NCBI GenBank assembly: GCA_040222875.1 | Contig: JAVKCG010000004.1 | Location: forward strand, 620,001 to 684,000 | Length of the DNA: 64,000 nt | Origin: JAJCYL01 sp040222875 | Lineage (GTDB): Bacteria; Bacteroidota; Bacteroidia; Cytophagales; Cyclobacteriaceae | Direction of reading: 5' to 3' | In this document: one piece after another, positions 8,934-17,614 of the stretch | Layout: each line of letters starts with the position of its first letter | How positions within the stretch are numbered: the first letter of the stretch is position 1 | Notes under the pieces: model-generated | The model's input: only the letters and a program-made list of their open reading frames with translations | Told to the model about the DNA's origin: nothing | The model's database searches: none | Made by a program: the position numbers and the translations under genes

Positions 8934-10795
8934 ACCACCTGATTTTAATACTTGCAGTCATTCTTCTCAGCACAAACGGCCTTTTAGCCCAATCCGGTTA
9001 TTGGCAGCAGCGGGTAGAATATAATATGGTAATTGATTTTGATGTATCAAATCATCAATTTGAAGGCAGCCAAAAATTGGTCTACTCCAATAATTCACCT
9101 GACACACTTAATAAGGTTTTTTACCATCTCTACTTTAATGCTTTTCAACCAGGAAGCACATTTGATGTTCGTTCACGGACTATTGATGACCCGGATGCAA
9201 GAGTAAGGGACCGCATTTATTACCTTGATTCCACTGAGATTGGTTTTCACAAAATCTTGTCGCTAAAGCAGGATGGCAAAAGTGTAAACCATCATATTGA
9301 GGGTACCATTCTGGAGGTTATATTGACTAACCCCATCTTACCTGGAGCTAAGACCATTTTTAATATGGAGTTTCAAAGCCAGGTGCCGGTACAAATAAGA
9401 AGAAGTGGACGGCACAATTCGGAAGGCATCGACTACTCAATGGCTCAGTGGTATCCAAAAATGGCTGAATATGACAAGCAAGGCTGGCATGCTGACCCCT
9501 ATGTAGGCCGTGAGTTTTATGGGGTTTGGGGAGATTTTGACATTGAGCTATCCATAGATGAACGATATATAGTTGCGGCAACAGGTACTTTACAAAATCC
9601 TCAGGAAATCGGACACGGATACGCAAGTGATGAAAAGGTGAAGCGAAAAAAGAAATCCAAACTCACCTGGAAATTCAAAGCAGAAAATGTCCACGATTTT
9701 GTATGGGCCGCTGATCCCGATTATATCCATGAAATTTTTGATGTGCCTGGTGGGCCAACTGTCCACCTGTTTTTTCAGGATGAGGAAGGTGCCAATCATT
9801 GGAAAGATCTACCAGAAAAAGTGACGGGGACTTTCCAATTTCTAAACCAAACATTCGGTGAGTACCCATATTCAACATACTCCATCATTCAGGGTGGGGA
9901 TGGCGCCATGGAGTACCCCATGGCAACTTTAGTCAAGGTAAATACAAGTTTCAATAGATTGTTGAGTGCAACTGTCCATGAAATAATTCATAGTTGGTTT
10001 CAGGGCGTTTTAGGTACAAACGAGAGCCTTTATGCCTGGATGGACGAAGGTTTTACGGCCTATGCCCAAGCCCTCACACTCCATTACCTTAATGGTCAGG
10101 ATAATTCAGTGAACCCCCTGAGCCGCAGGATCAACTCTTACCTGGGCATTGTGAATGCGGATATCGAAGAGCCATTAACCACACATGCCGATCATTTCAG
10201 TAAGAATGCTGCCCATAGCGCCAATTATCAGAAAGGTGCGCTCACACTTCATCAACTTAATTATCTGGTTGGCAAAGAAACCTTCTTTAAGGCAATGAGG
10301 AGATATTACAAGGAATGGAGTTTCAAACATCCCGATAAGGAGGATTTTATTAGGGTGATGGAGAAAGAATCCGGGTTAGAACTGGATTGGTTTTTTGAAT
10401 ATTTCATCAATACGACCAAAACAATTGACTATGGTATTAAATCAGTGGTTGGAACAACAACCAATACAGAAATCTTGCTTGAGAGAAAAGGTGAAATGCC
10501 CATGCCGTTAGAGGTATTTGTAGAGTACACTGATGGCACTAAAGATGTGATTTATATACCCCTGGCAATGATGCGGGGTGAAAAACAAAAGGAGTACGAC
10601 AAATGCGAGTGGGTGCCATACTCAGATTGGCCCTGGACCCATTCTTACTACACAATATCAGTATCTCGGCCGGCTGAGGAAATCAACTATATAGAAATAG
10701 ATGCAACCCAGCGAATGATGGATATTGACAGGAGCAACAATGTTTACCCTTTCAGGAGTGATGTTGGTATTGAGGGGATAAAGAAACAACCATGA
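8930..10795 (+). CDS. Secreted M1-family zinc metallopeptidase (aminopeptidase N-like)
   Basis: A 621-residue protein with an N-terminal signal peptide (MNHLILILAVILLS...LLAQ). The gluzincin site is intact: HEIIH at residues 350-354 and the third zinc ligand Glu373 in WMDEGFTAY, an HExxH-18-E spacing. The exopeptidase signature before it reads GGDGAMEYP instead of the classical GAMEN. The N-terminal ~200 residues form the M1 beta-saddle domain. It probably trims peptides in the periplasm or outside the cell. It converges on the DUF3857 gene with a single base between the stops. Confidence 0.9.
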   Translation: MNHLILILAVILLSTNGLLAQSGYWQQRVEYNMVIDFDVSNHQFEGSQKLVYSNNSPDTLNKVFYHLYFNAFQPGSTFDVRSRTIDDPDARVRDRIYYLDSTEIGFHKILSLKQDGKSVNHHIEGTILEVILTNPILPGAKTIFNMEFQSQVPVQIRRSGRHNSEGIDYSMAQWYPKMAEYDKQGWHADPYVGREFYGVWGDFDIELSIDERYIVAATGTLQNPQEIGHGYASDEKVKRKKKSKLTWKFKAENVHDFVWAADPDYIHEIFDVPGGPTVHLFFQDEEGANHWKDLPEKVTGTFQFLNQTFGEYPYSTYSIIQGGDGAMEYPMATLVKVNTSFNRLLSATVHEIIHSWFQGVLGTNESLYAWMDEGFTAYAQALTLHYLNGQDNSVNPLSRRINSYLGIVNADIEEPLTTHADHFSKNAAHSANYQKGALTLHQLNYLVGKETFFKAMRRYYKEWSFKHPDKEDFIRVMEKESGLELDWFFEYFINTTKTIDYGIKSVVGTTTNTEILLERKGEMPMPLEVFVEYTDGTKDVIYIPLAMMRGEKQKEYDKCEWVPYSDWPWTHSYYTISVSRPAEEINYIEIDATQRMMDIDRSNNVYPFRSDVGIEGIKKQP

Positions 10796-10796
10796 C

Positions 10797-12821
10797 CTAG
10801 GTTGATTTCCTTAAAACAATCTGTTCTGATTGTTTTGCAACTACCCTGTTAAAAAACTCCTTTAGATACGGATATTCCTGAGGAGCGAACAGGACTTTAT
10901 CTATCGAATACTTGCAGACTATGCTGATTTTGCCATAAATATTAGAGCTGCTAAATGAAAAGGAACCACCATCATTTGGTAGTTTAAAAGTTGAGGTTGC
11001 CGGGAGCTCTTCCACTATGTATCCATCCGGTACTTCTAACTCCATTAGGTAGAGGCGTTCAGTTTTACTTACTAAATCTACCGGAAATAGCCTTTCATCA
11101 TTATTAAAGGGGTTTTCAGCTTTTCCTATTATAAATGGATCGATATATAATAACCCACCAAACTGATCACCATTTTGCTCTTTAATAGAATAGCGCTCTG
11201 TAAGAGGGCTGTAAATGCTATCGGTCGCCCCAATCTGTGAATCCATCAATTCCCATCCACTCAAATTATTTCCAGAATCACTGATCAAAGCTCCCTCTCC
11301 ATCTTTGACTATGGTTTTTCTTTTATCAAGGGCCTCATATTTTGTATTCTGAATTTCATACTCCATAAATACGGTGCTCTCACTAATACTAATCTTATTT
11401 TGAACTACTTTCTTATCAATGGCATCAGTCTGGAGGTCGACCCATTTGCCTACTTCTTCATCAACCAACCAACCTTTGCCGTTGAGGCATTTAGTTGGCA
11501 ACATCCCGAATGGTAAACCTTTTACCGAAGCATCTGCAAAAGCGAATTTTTCCCCTATCTGAACAAATGCTACTACATAATTCAATTTTTGTAGATCAGG
11601 ATATACCGGATGCGGCTTACCATTGGAGCGGGTACTCAAAATCAAAGGATAAGCGGTCATGCCTGCCTGCCTAAGTGCCGCTATCAACAACAAATTAATG
11701 TCACCAACGGAGCCTGTCTTTTCATCTAAAGTTTTCTTTAAAGAATTCTGTGTAAAAATGGTGTGGATACCATCCCTGTTTAATTCGTGTTTTAGATACT
11801 CATAAATTCCCACGGCTTTTTGTTGAAGTTCAAGGCCATTAAACAAAGCAATAATGCTTTCAAGGAAATTGTCCCTTTCCAGAGCCTTGCCAAAATTTCC
11901 CCGCTCCATGAGGGTTTTTGATAAGTTATTGTAGGTATTGTAAATATTTTTTACACCCTCGCCTGGAAAATTTGTGGACACAAGCTGAAACCCAACTTTG
12001 TTATTGTAATCGTCAATTGTGGTCATAAATGGCTCCTTGCGGATGGCCGGTATGTTTTCAGCAAGCCAGAAATATTCTGTACTTTTAGACTCGTATTCAT
12101 TTGAGAGTTGTCTCCGATGACCTACTGTGGTACCCCGGATCTGCTGATCACTATTTTCCTTCCAACGATATGTGAAGGTTTCCAAAGTTGGTTTAGTTTC
12201 ATATGAAGAAAAAGGGTGATAACCCTGACCAATGACCCTATAGTTGAAATACTCCGGTGTTGTTACTGTGTATTGACTCCAAACAACAGGTATTGATTTT
12301 TGAAACTCGAATTCCCGAATATGTTGAACGTAATCCGAGAGCACATCATAGGTGTATTCTATGATTGAACCCTCTTTAACATTAGGCATTGCAAATTTGG
12401 TGATGAACCAATTATTCGAAGCCTGCTCCTCAAAAATGGCTGAGGAAGACAGTTTATCCTTTACCATTTTACCATTTTCGAGGTTGTACGTTGCCCCCTT
12501 TATATTTCCAATAACTTCTTTAGCAGACTGATCGCTTCTATAAAGCGGAATTGAAATATCAGCTTGTTCGTATCCGCTTTTTTTCAAGATTTTGATGCGG
12601 ATATGGTGTTCAAAAACTAGCTGAAAACCTCGTTCCTGATTGTATCTAAATCTTGCTTCGGCAATATCTCCCAGAACAACTGCTTCAGCTTCAGGATCTA
12701 ATTGATATTCTGTCATTTGAAGGTCTTTCACAGAGACTTTCCCAAATTTCATTGAGCGTTCTTGAGCACTAACAGCTCCACTAAGAAGCATTAAAAAGAA
12801 GGCAAAAAATAATCTAACCAT
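10797..12821 (-). CDS. Secreted DUF3857 / transglutaminase-like protein, catalytic Cys missing
   Basis: I start at the ATG at 12821, which gives a signal peptide (MVRLFFAFFLMLLSGAVSAQ) and 674 residues. The frame runs 27 codons further upstream, but into a region without signal character. The N-terminal half is a DUF3857 domain, followed by a transglutaminase-like core and a C-terminal beta domain. In the core the usual catalytic-cysteine position reads GSVGDINLLL with no Cys, while the later His/Asp-like region (FAFADAS) remains. The fold is therefore probably non-catalytic. Function unknown; exported envelope protein. Confidence 0.8.
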   Translation of the reverse strand: MVRLFFAFFLMLLSGAVSAQERSMKFGKVSVKDLQMTEYQLDPEAEAVVLGDIAEARFRYNQERGFQLVFEHHIRIKILKKSGYEQADISIPLYRSDQSAKEVIGNIKGATYNLENGKMVKDKLSSSAIFEEQASNNWFITKFAMPNVKEGSIIEYTYDVLSDYVQHIREFEFQKSIPVVWSQYTVTTPEYFNYRVIGQGYHPFSSYETKPTLETFTYRWKENSDQQIRGTTVGHRRQLSNEYESKSTEYFWLAENIPAIRKEPFMTTIDDYNNKVGFQLVSTNFPGEGVKNIYNTYNNLSKTLMERGNFGKALERDNFLESIIALFNGLELQQKAVGIYEYLKHELNRDGIHTIFTQNSLKKTLDEKTGSVGDINLLLIAALRQAGMTAYPLILSTRSNGKPHPVYPDLQKLNYVVAFVQIGEKFAFADASVKGLPFGMLPTKCLNGKGWLVDEEVGKWVDLQTDAIDKKVVQNKISISESTVFMEYEIQNTKYEALDKRKTIVKDGEGALISDSGNNLSGWELMDSQIGATDSIYSPLTERYSIKEQNGDQFGGLLYIDPFIIGKAENPFNNDERLFPVDLVSKTERLYLMELEVPDGYIVEELPATSTFKLPNDGGSFSFSSSNIYGKISIVCKYSIDKVLFAPQEYPYLKEFFNRVVAKQSEQIVLRKST

Positions 12822-12900
12822 AGACGATTGGATGATAAGAGAAAAATTTGTGTAGGAGATAGATAACACCTCGATGGTAAATAAACTTCTTATAAATAAC

Positions 12901-12908
12901 AAAACTAA
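12901..12908 (-). promoter_or_regulatory. Possible -7 box for the DUF3857 gene
   Basis: On the minus strand this reads TAGTTTTG, an exact match to TAnnTTTG, about 80 nt upstream of the chosen ATG at 12821. No good -33 box is seen at the expected spacing. Confidence 0.3.
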
Positions 12909-12935
12909 TTGTTTTAATTGTCATACTGAACCCAA

Positions 12936-12967
12936 TAAAGGCATGACCATAAGCCATGCCCTTTAGT
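12936..12967 (-). terminator. Hairpin after the 12985-14619 gene
   Basis: On the minus strand, AAAGGGCATG pairs with CATGCCTTT with one bulged base around a ~9-nt loop, beginning about 18 nt after the stop codon. It is followed by TATTG and has only a short U tract. Moderate support for a terminator. Confidence 0.45.
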
Positions 12968-12984
12968 CTAAACCAGAATTTAAC

Positions 12985-14619
12985 TTAACTCTTTGAAGGG
13001 TCGAATTTGGCTAACCACAGCTGTCTGCCCCTGTCGCCGCCAGTGCCCATGTATATAATCTGCTTTCCACCATTTATTTCAAGGGGCTCCTGATCATTGT
13101 AGAGATAGAATTTTCCGTCACCAAGTACCTCGAACTTATCAATCTGACCAGATGAAATATCAATCTGCCCTACCCTGATATTCCTCAATGGTATCCAGTA
13201 GGTGGTTTCAACATTGCCCTCTGTTTCTGAATATTTATAAATATCTTCTACGACCTCCATCATCCAGTGAAGCTTGCCGTTGGAGCCCTCAAAAACATTC
13301 CCGTTGGTGGGATATTGCCTGGGATTTGTTGCTGCATCAGCCAAGCCAGCTACTCCGCCTTTATCCTGACTAGATTGAATGCCATAATATCGCTTGAATG
13401 TACCATCAGCAGCAAAATGGAACATATATAGATCGCCATAACCACCCGCTCCTTTTATTGCGCCGCCACCAAAATCTTGCGCAGTAACAAATGACTCACC
13501 ACTTGATGTAACACTAATGCCGCGGATTTCAACACTTTTACCATTGTAATCCACCATCTTTTTCTGATCTGGAGGCTTCACACCAGCGGCATTTATTTGA
13601 TCCAGTGTTGGGGCACTCACCCATTCGGTTTTGCCATCTTTGATTTTTACTACCTGAAAGGCGTCTTGCTTTCCGGTGCCAATTACGGCAGTTGTTTTTT
13701 GGTGCTCTTCTCCGGCACCTTTTGATTCACCTGCCCCATAGATATAAACTGCGCCATCCTTTCCTTGGGATGCCCCTGCAATCGACCAGTTCAATACTTT
13801 TGTATCAAAAGTAACTTGATCAATTAGTGAGCCGTCTGGAGCAAACCTCAAATAGGTCCAATTAGCGGGATTTGGAGACATTACATTTTTCTTGACACCT
13901 TTTCCAGCAGCATCTGCATAGATTATAAATCCATGCCCATCAGTATTTCCAATAGCATTCTGCCCCATCAGCCGTTGGGCATATGGAATGGTAAATTTTG
14001 CAACCTCAGTTTTTTCAAGGTCAGGGGTAATGCGGCTTACTACAAAATCATCTATTGAAAAAGTCTTCTTATCCATGATGCCATTTATATAGATAAGATT
14101 GCCGGTTTCCTGATCATTCCAATGTGCCTGGCGAGGGTTCCACATCGCCTTGCCAAACAAATCTTTCGCCTTCACCTCATTCAGCACATTTTCCTTGCTC
14201 TTATACTTACCGGAAAACCACGAGTAGAAGTACTTTGTCTCCACAAGTTCAAGTTTGTTCAACATCATCCCGCCAAGACGTAAATTGGTAACTGTATACT
14301 CATCGCCCCGATATCTTTTACCAAACCAATCATACTTGGCCCTCGCCTTCTCAACTTCCTGCTCATCAGAGAATTCATTAATGAGATTGAGGTCGTAATC
14401 AAACTGGAGTACATCAAACTTAATGAGCTTATTGTTTGACTTTGTGGTGTACACAATATCGATCTGCTGTTTGGTGTCATCCACAATTACATTTGATGGA
14501 GATCCTTTAGCTGCTTTCTTGCTGATATCGACAATTTGTTCGGTCAGCATATCCTGGCTCAAGCCCATATAGGCTGTAAGGGCCAAAAACATTGAGAGTA
14601 TTATCCCTTTTCGTTTCAT
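12985..14619 (-). CDS. Secreted protein of unknown function, probable beta-propeller
   Basis: A 544-residue protein with a signal peptide (MKRKGIILSMFLALTAYMGLSQ). The body is rich in beta-strand-like blocks of about 50 residues with GG, GNVF and DGxVYIYG turns, and ends in FDPSKS. This suggests a propeller, but no family signature is clear. It has no T9SS sorting domain and no membrane helix after the leader. It is the second leftward gene after the 73-residue LuxR-type gene (38 nt apart), so that regulator and this protein may be co-transcribed. No function assigned. Confidence 0.7.
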   Translation of the reverse strand: MKRKGIILSMFLALTAYMGLSQDMLTEQIVDISKKAAKGSPSNVIVDDTKQQIDIVYTTKSNNKLIKFDVLQFDYDLNLINEFSDEQEVEKARAKYDWFGKRYRGDEYTVTNLRLGGMMLNKLELVETKYFYSWFSGKYKSKENVLNEVKAKDLFGKAMWNPRQAHWNDQETGNLIYINGIMDKKTFSIDDFVVSRITPDLEKTEVAKFTIPYAQRLMGQNAIGNTDGHGFIIYADAAGKGVKKNVMSPNPANWTYLRFAPDGSLIDQVTFDTKVLNWSIAGASQGKDGAVYIYGAGESKGAGEEHQKTTAVIGTGKQDAFQVVKIKDGKTEWVSAPTLDQINAAGVKPPDQKKMVDYNGKSVEIRGISVTSSGESFVTAQDFGGGAIKGAGGYGDLYMFHFAADGTFKRYYGIQSSQDKGGVAGLADAATNPRQYPTNGNVFEGSNGKLHWMMEVVEDIYKYSETEGNVETTYWIPLRNIRVGQIDISSGQIDKFEVLGDGKFYLYNDQEPLEINGGKQIIYMGTGGDRGRQLWLAKFDPSKS

Positions 14620-14657
14620 AATTGATAAAATTTAGTTTTCAATGATTTATTTCGATT

Positions 14658-14879
14658 TTAGACGTTCACCCCTTGTTCCATGAGGCGATAAACGATGGCC
14701 TTCTTTACTAATCCAACCAGGCTTTTGGTGCCTGTTTTATGATTGATATTTTTTCTATGGGTCTCAACTGTTCTCAGGCTGATGCCCAACGCATCCGCGA
14801 TCTCAACACTTGTTTGTTCCCGTAATATCAGATCAAGTATTTCGTGTTCCCGCTTTGTTAGTGTTTCAAACATGCTCAT
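14658..14879 (-). CDS. Stand-alone LuxR/GerE helix-turn-helix regulator
   Basis: A 73-residue protein consisting only of a GerE DNA-binding domain. It begins LTKREHEILDLI and continues with the recognition segment VEIADALGISLRTVETHRKNI. There is no receiver, PAS or ligand-binding domain, and no open frame upstream that could supply one. Such minimal LuxR-type proteins exist and may bind DNA constitutively or partner with another protein. An 8-bp A/T run sits just before the start. It lies directly upstream of the unknown secreted protein in the same direction. Confidence 0.85.
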   Translation of the reverse strand: MSMFETLTKREHEILDLILREQTSVEIADALGISLRTVETHRKNINHKTGTKSLVGLVKKAIVYRLMEQGVNV

Positions 14880-15083
14880 GGAATTTTTTTTGACAGTATC
14901 AAAATTCCGGCATATTTAATGTCCAGGCATCCGAGTTGAAGGGTATATTGAGCTACGGGTTAACACTGATCGTTGCTAACAACAGATGATCGAAACCATA
15001 AAAAAGTGACGCGGTACCCGTGATTAAGATTGCTTTTTTGCTAAGGTGCTAATTGGCTAATATTGCTGTCTTAATCTACTTAG

Positions 15084-15581
15084 ATGCATAAAGTACAGAT
15101 AGCTGATAACGAACCATTTGATATTGAATTCGAAGGGGATGAACTGACCATTAATGGTAAGAAGGAAGAAATCGACCTTGAGCTGGTATCCACTAACAAA
15201 TACCTGGCTTTTCACGATAACAAAGCCCACAAGATTGAAATCACCGGTTTAGACAGGGCCCAGAAAAGCGTTAAACTCAAAATCAACGGGAAATTGACAG
15301 AGGTTTCAATTAAAAACAACCTTGATTTATTATTAGACAAACTTGGTATGAGCCAGGTAGCATCTTCGGCTATGTCAGACTTAAATGCCCCCATGCCAGG
15401 GATGATTTTGAAAATACAGGTTGAAGAAGGCCAGGAGGTTAAAAAAGGAGACCCTTTGTTAATTCTTGAAGCTATGAAGATGGAGAACGTTATTAAAGCA
15501 CAAGGTGAAGGCACCGTAAAATCTATTTTGGTTAAGGAAGGGCAAAGTGTTGAAAAAAATCAGGTGATGCTGAATTTTTAA
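15084..15581 (+). CDS. Biotin carboxyl carrier protein of an acyl-CoA/pyruvate-type carboxylase
   Basis: A 165-residue protein. The C-terminal ~75 residues form a biotinyl domain with the acceptor lysine in EAMKMENV (Lys132) and the Pro-rich lead NAPMPGMIL. The N-terminal ~90 residues resemble the beta domain found in carrier subunits of acetyl/propionyl-CoA carboxylases in Bacteroidota. It carries the carboxyl group between biotin carboxylase and carboxyltransferase. Neither partner gene lies within this window on either side, so the complex is encoded elsewhere. A GNAT gene follows after one base. Confidence 0.9.
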   Translation: MHKVQIADNEPFDIEFEGDELTINGKKEEIDLELVSTNKYLAFHDNKAHKIEITGLDRAQKSVKLKINGKLTEVSIKNNLDLLLDKLGMSQVASSAMSDLNAPMPGMILKIQVEEGQEVKKGDPLLILEAMKMENVIKAQGEGTVKSILVKEGQSVEKNQVMLNF

Positions 15582-15582
15582 C

Positions 15583-16083
15583 ATGTTATCAATTGAAACA
15601 AACCGATTGAACTTCCGGCAATGGTCTGAACCTGACTTTAACCAGTTTGCAGATTTTTTTTCAACAGAAGCAAATGCCCGACATGTTGGGGGTGTGAAGA
15701 CAAAAGAAGAAGCCTGGCGGTTAATGGCTACATATATTGGGCACTATGAGCTGAAAGGATACAGTTATGCTGCGGTGGAAGAAAAAGAAACCAGAAATCT
15801 TATTGGCACCGTTGGTTTGTGGAAGTCTGAAGCGTGGCCTGAGATAGAGTTGGGTTATTGGATTTTACCAGAGAAGCAAGGGAAAGGTTACGCACTTGAA
15901 GCTGCAGTGGCAGTAAAAGATTTCGCCTTTAAACATCTTAAACTCGAAACACTAGTTAGTTACATCGATCCCTCAAACATCCCTTCAATAAATTTAGCTA
16001 AACGATTGGGAGGTAAGTTTGATAAAAAAATCGAACTGTTAGGTTTTGGAGAACACAGTATCTATAGATATGCGCCAGCATAA
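15583..16083 (+). CDS. GNAT-family N-acetyltransferase (RimJ/RimL-like)
   Basis: A 166-residue protein. It begins METNRLxxRxW-like (IETNRLNFRQW) and contains ELGYWILPEKQGKGYALEAA, which includes the Q/RxxGxG/A acetyl-CoA loop, then SNIPSINLAKRLGG. This is the pattern of RimJ/RimL-type acetyltransferases acting on protein N-termini or small amines. It starts one base after the biotin carrier stop, so the two are translated from one message, although no functional link is known. It converges on the CotH-like gene with one base between stops. Confidence 0.88.
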   Translation: MLSIETNRLNFRQWSEPDFNQFADFFSTEANARHVGGVKTKEEAWRLMATYIGHYELKGYSYAAVEEKETRNLIGTVGLWKSEAWPEIELGYWILPEKQGKGYALEAAVAVKDFAFKHLKLETLVSYIDPSNIPSINLAKRLGGKFDKKIELLGFGEHSIYRYAPA

Positions 16084-16084
16084 T

Positions 16085-17575
16085 TTAGAAAGCTCCAATC
16101 TCGCCATCCATCCAGTTTAATCTAAATTCTAGAAAATCCTTCAAGGCCTGAACCCTTTCAGGATAGTTGACAGGAACAACATTCCATTTTTGATAATTTC
16201 TATCAATAGCACCGTTGCTAACCAGGTAATTTGCTGAGGCATCTACCAGGCCAATAACTGATGATGTTCCCAACACACTAGCCCTTAATTCATTCCATCT
16301 GGACTTAAGTGTTGACCTGAAAATAGGATCTTCCATCAACCGGGGCCACCAAAACGGCATCATCCATGCATCCTGGCTCACATGCTGATTATAGTTTATT
16401 ACCCAATCATCAAATGGTATTCTAACGCCACTATCAAAACCAATGTTCAAATCCCAAATTGGCCCCATGTTTAACTTGCCTCCTCTGTCCTTATACATAT
16501 AGGTACTCAGCCTGTAGCCGTCTACATTTCGGCAGACTTCATTAATGATAAAGAAGTCCACAAAGCTTTCAAGGTCAATGTAATTTGTGTAGGTACGGGT
16601 TCCGGTGGAGAAATCATCGGCCAAAAGGGCGGTCTCAAGCTCATCAATATAATTTTGGATATAGGCCTTTTGGGCATCGTTGATCTCATCGGCCTTTGGC
16701 GACTCATAAATAAAATATGTCTCAAGGAACATCTGTGAATGATAGGGAGGGCCAAATGGTTCAAAATTTATGACGTTACCATTGATGTCGTACTTTGACC
16801 TGAAGCTAGTCGACTCCAGATAGCGGGCGTCATCATCCCAGTTGTTCAAGAAATAAGATAACGGTTGATCAATGTTGAGATCCCCCCCGGCAGTTTTATC
16901 AATTTTAAGAACATAACCTCCGGTGAGATCTTCGCCCTCTATCACGTCGGGACTTAAACCTTCGATGTCAATCCGGTCGCCATCCCTTTTAAGTTTTTCC
17001 ATGAAAACATAAACCCCGAGGTATTCCCCATTAATCTCTAACTCTACAAATTGTGTGCGGCTGGCATATCGCCCCATTGCCTCAAACAAATTGTAACCGA
17101 GATAATGGTACATGAGCGTCTGATCATAGCTGAAACCACCTCCATTATTGACAACATGCCCATTCAAAATCCAGTCTTCTTCTTCAGGGAAACCGAAAAA
17201 TGATACGTCAATATCCTCACCATTTTCATCCCAGGTTTCGATACCAAATGATTTTTTATCAGAAATCCGGAAAGACGTGGAGCCACGAAACTCAATTCCG
17301 ATTGAGGTGATGATTACCTCAGTCTTTCTAACATAGATTTTTAATGAGGCAGGGATTTTGGGTTCATTTTGAATTGCTGCATCTGTATTTATAACAATGT
17401 ATGGAATCTCACTATCGCCGATGTCTACATCAAAAGATACTTCTGTTGGGTCATCACCCGGGTTGTCCATTGGGTCGTCCGCCGGATCATTATCAGCGTC
17501 ATCGCCACATGATAATATTGCAACTATAGCAATTACAGAGCATGACTTTAGGAGTTGCCTAATGAAATCATCCAT
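16085..17575 (-). CDS. CotH-like kinase lipoprotein
   Basis: A 496-residue protein with a lipoprotein leader ending ILSCG, then an Asp/Pro-rich linker (about residues 24-45). The CotH pattern follows: RGSTSF, a segment with LNGHVVNNG, FVELEINGEYLGVYVFMEKLKRD, GGYVLKIDK, and the late GPIWDLNIGFDSG. In CotH kinases the late motif is usually WDxD; here the second Asp is Asn, which may weaken metal binding. CotH proteins phosphorylate protein substrates, a role established for Bacillus spore coat. It lies 39 nt downstream of the ATP-grasp cluster on the same strand and may belong to it. Confidence 0.85.
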   Translation of the reverse strand: MDDFIRQLLKSCSVIAIVAILSCGDDADNDPADDPMDNPGDDPTEVSFDVDIGDSEIPYIVINTDAAIQNEPKIPASLKIYVRKTEVIITSIGIEFRGSTSFRISDKKSFGIETWDENGEDIDVSFFGFPEEEDWILNGHVVNNGGGFSYDQTLMYHYLGYNLFEAMGRYASRTQFVELEINGEYLGVYVFMEKLKRDGDRIDIEGLSPDVIEGEDLTGGYVLKIDKTAGGDLNIDQPLSYFLNNWDDDARYLESTSFRSKYDINGNVINFEPFGPPYHSQMFLETYFIYESPKADEINDAQKAYIQNYIDELETALLADDFSTGTRTYTNYIDLESFVDFFIINEVCRNVDGYRLSTYMYKDRGGKLNMGPIWDLNIGFDSGVRIPFDDWVINYNQHVSQDAWMMPFWWPRLMEDPIFRSTLKSRWNELRASVLGTSSVIGLVDASANYLVSNGAIDRNYQKWNVVPVNYPERVQALKDFLEFRLNWMDGEIGAF

Positions 17576-17614
17576 TAAGCAATTTAATCAAGGTAAATGG
17601 TAAATTCGATAATC

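Noticed and set aside
14880..15083. Possible frameshifted sensor domain upstream of the LuxR-type gene, at the run of eight T
   Set aside because: No open frame of useful length is found on the minus strand across this gap, so a split gene is not supported.
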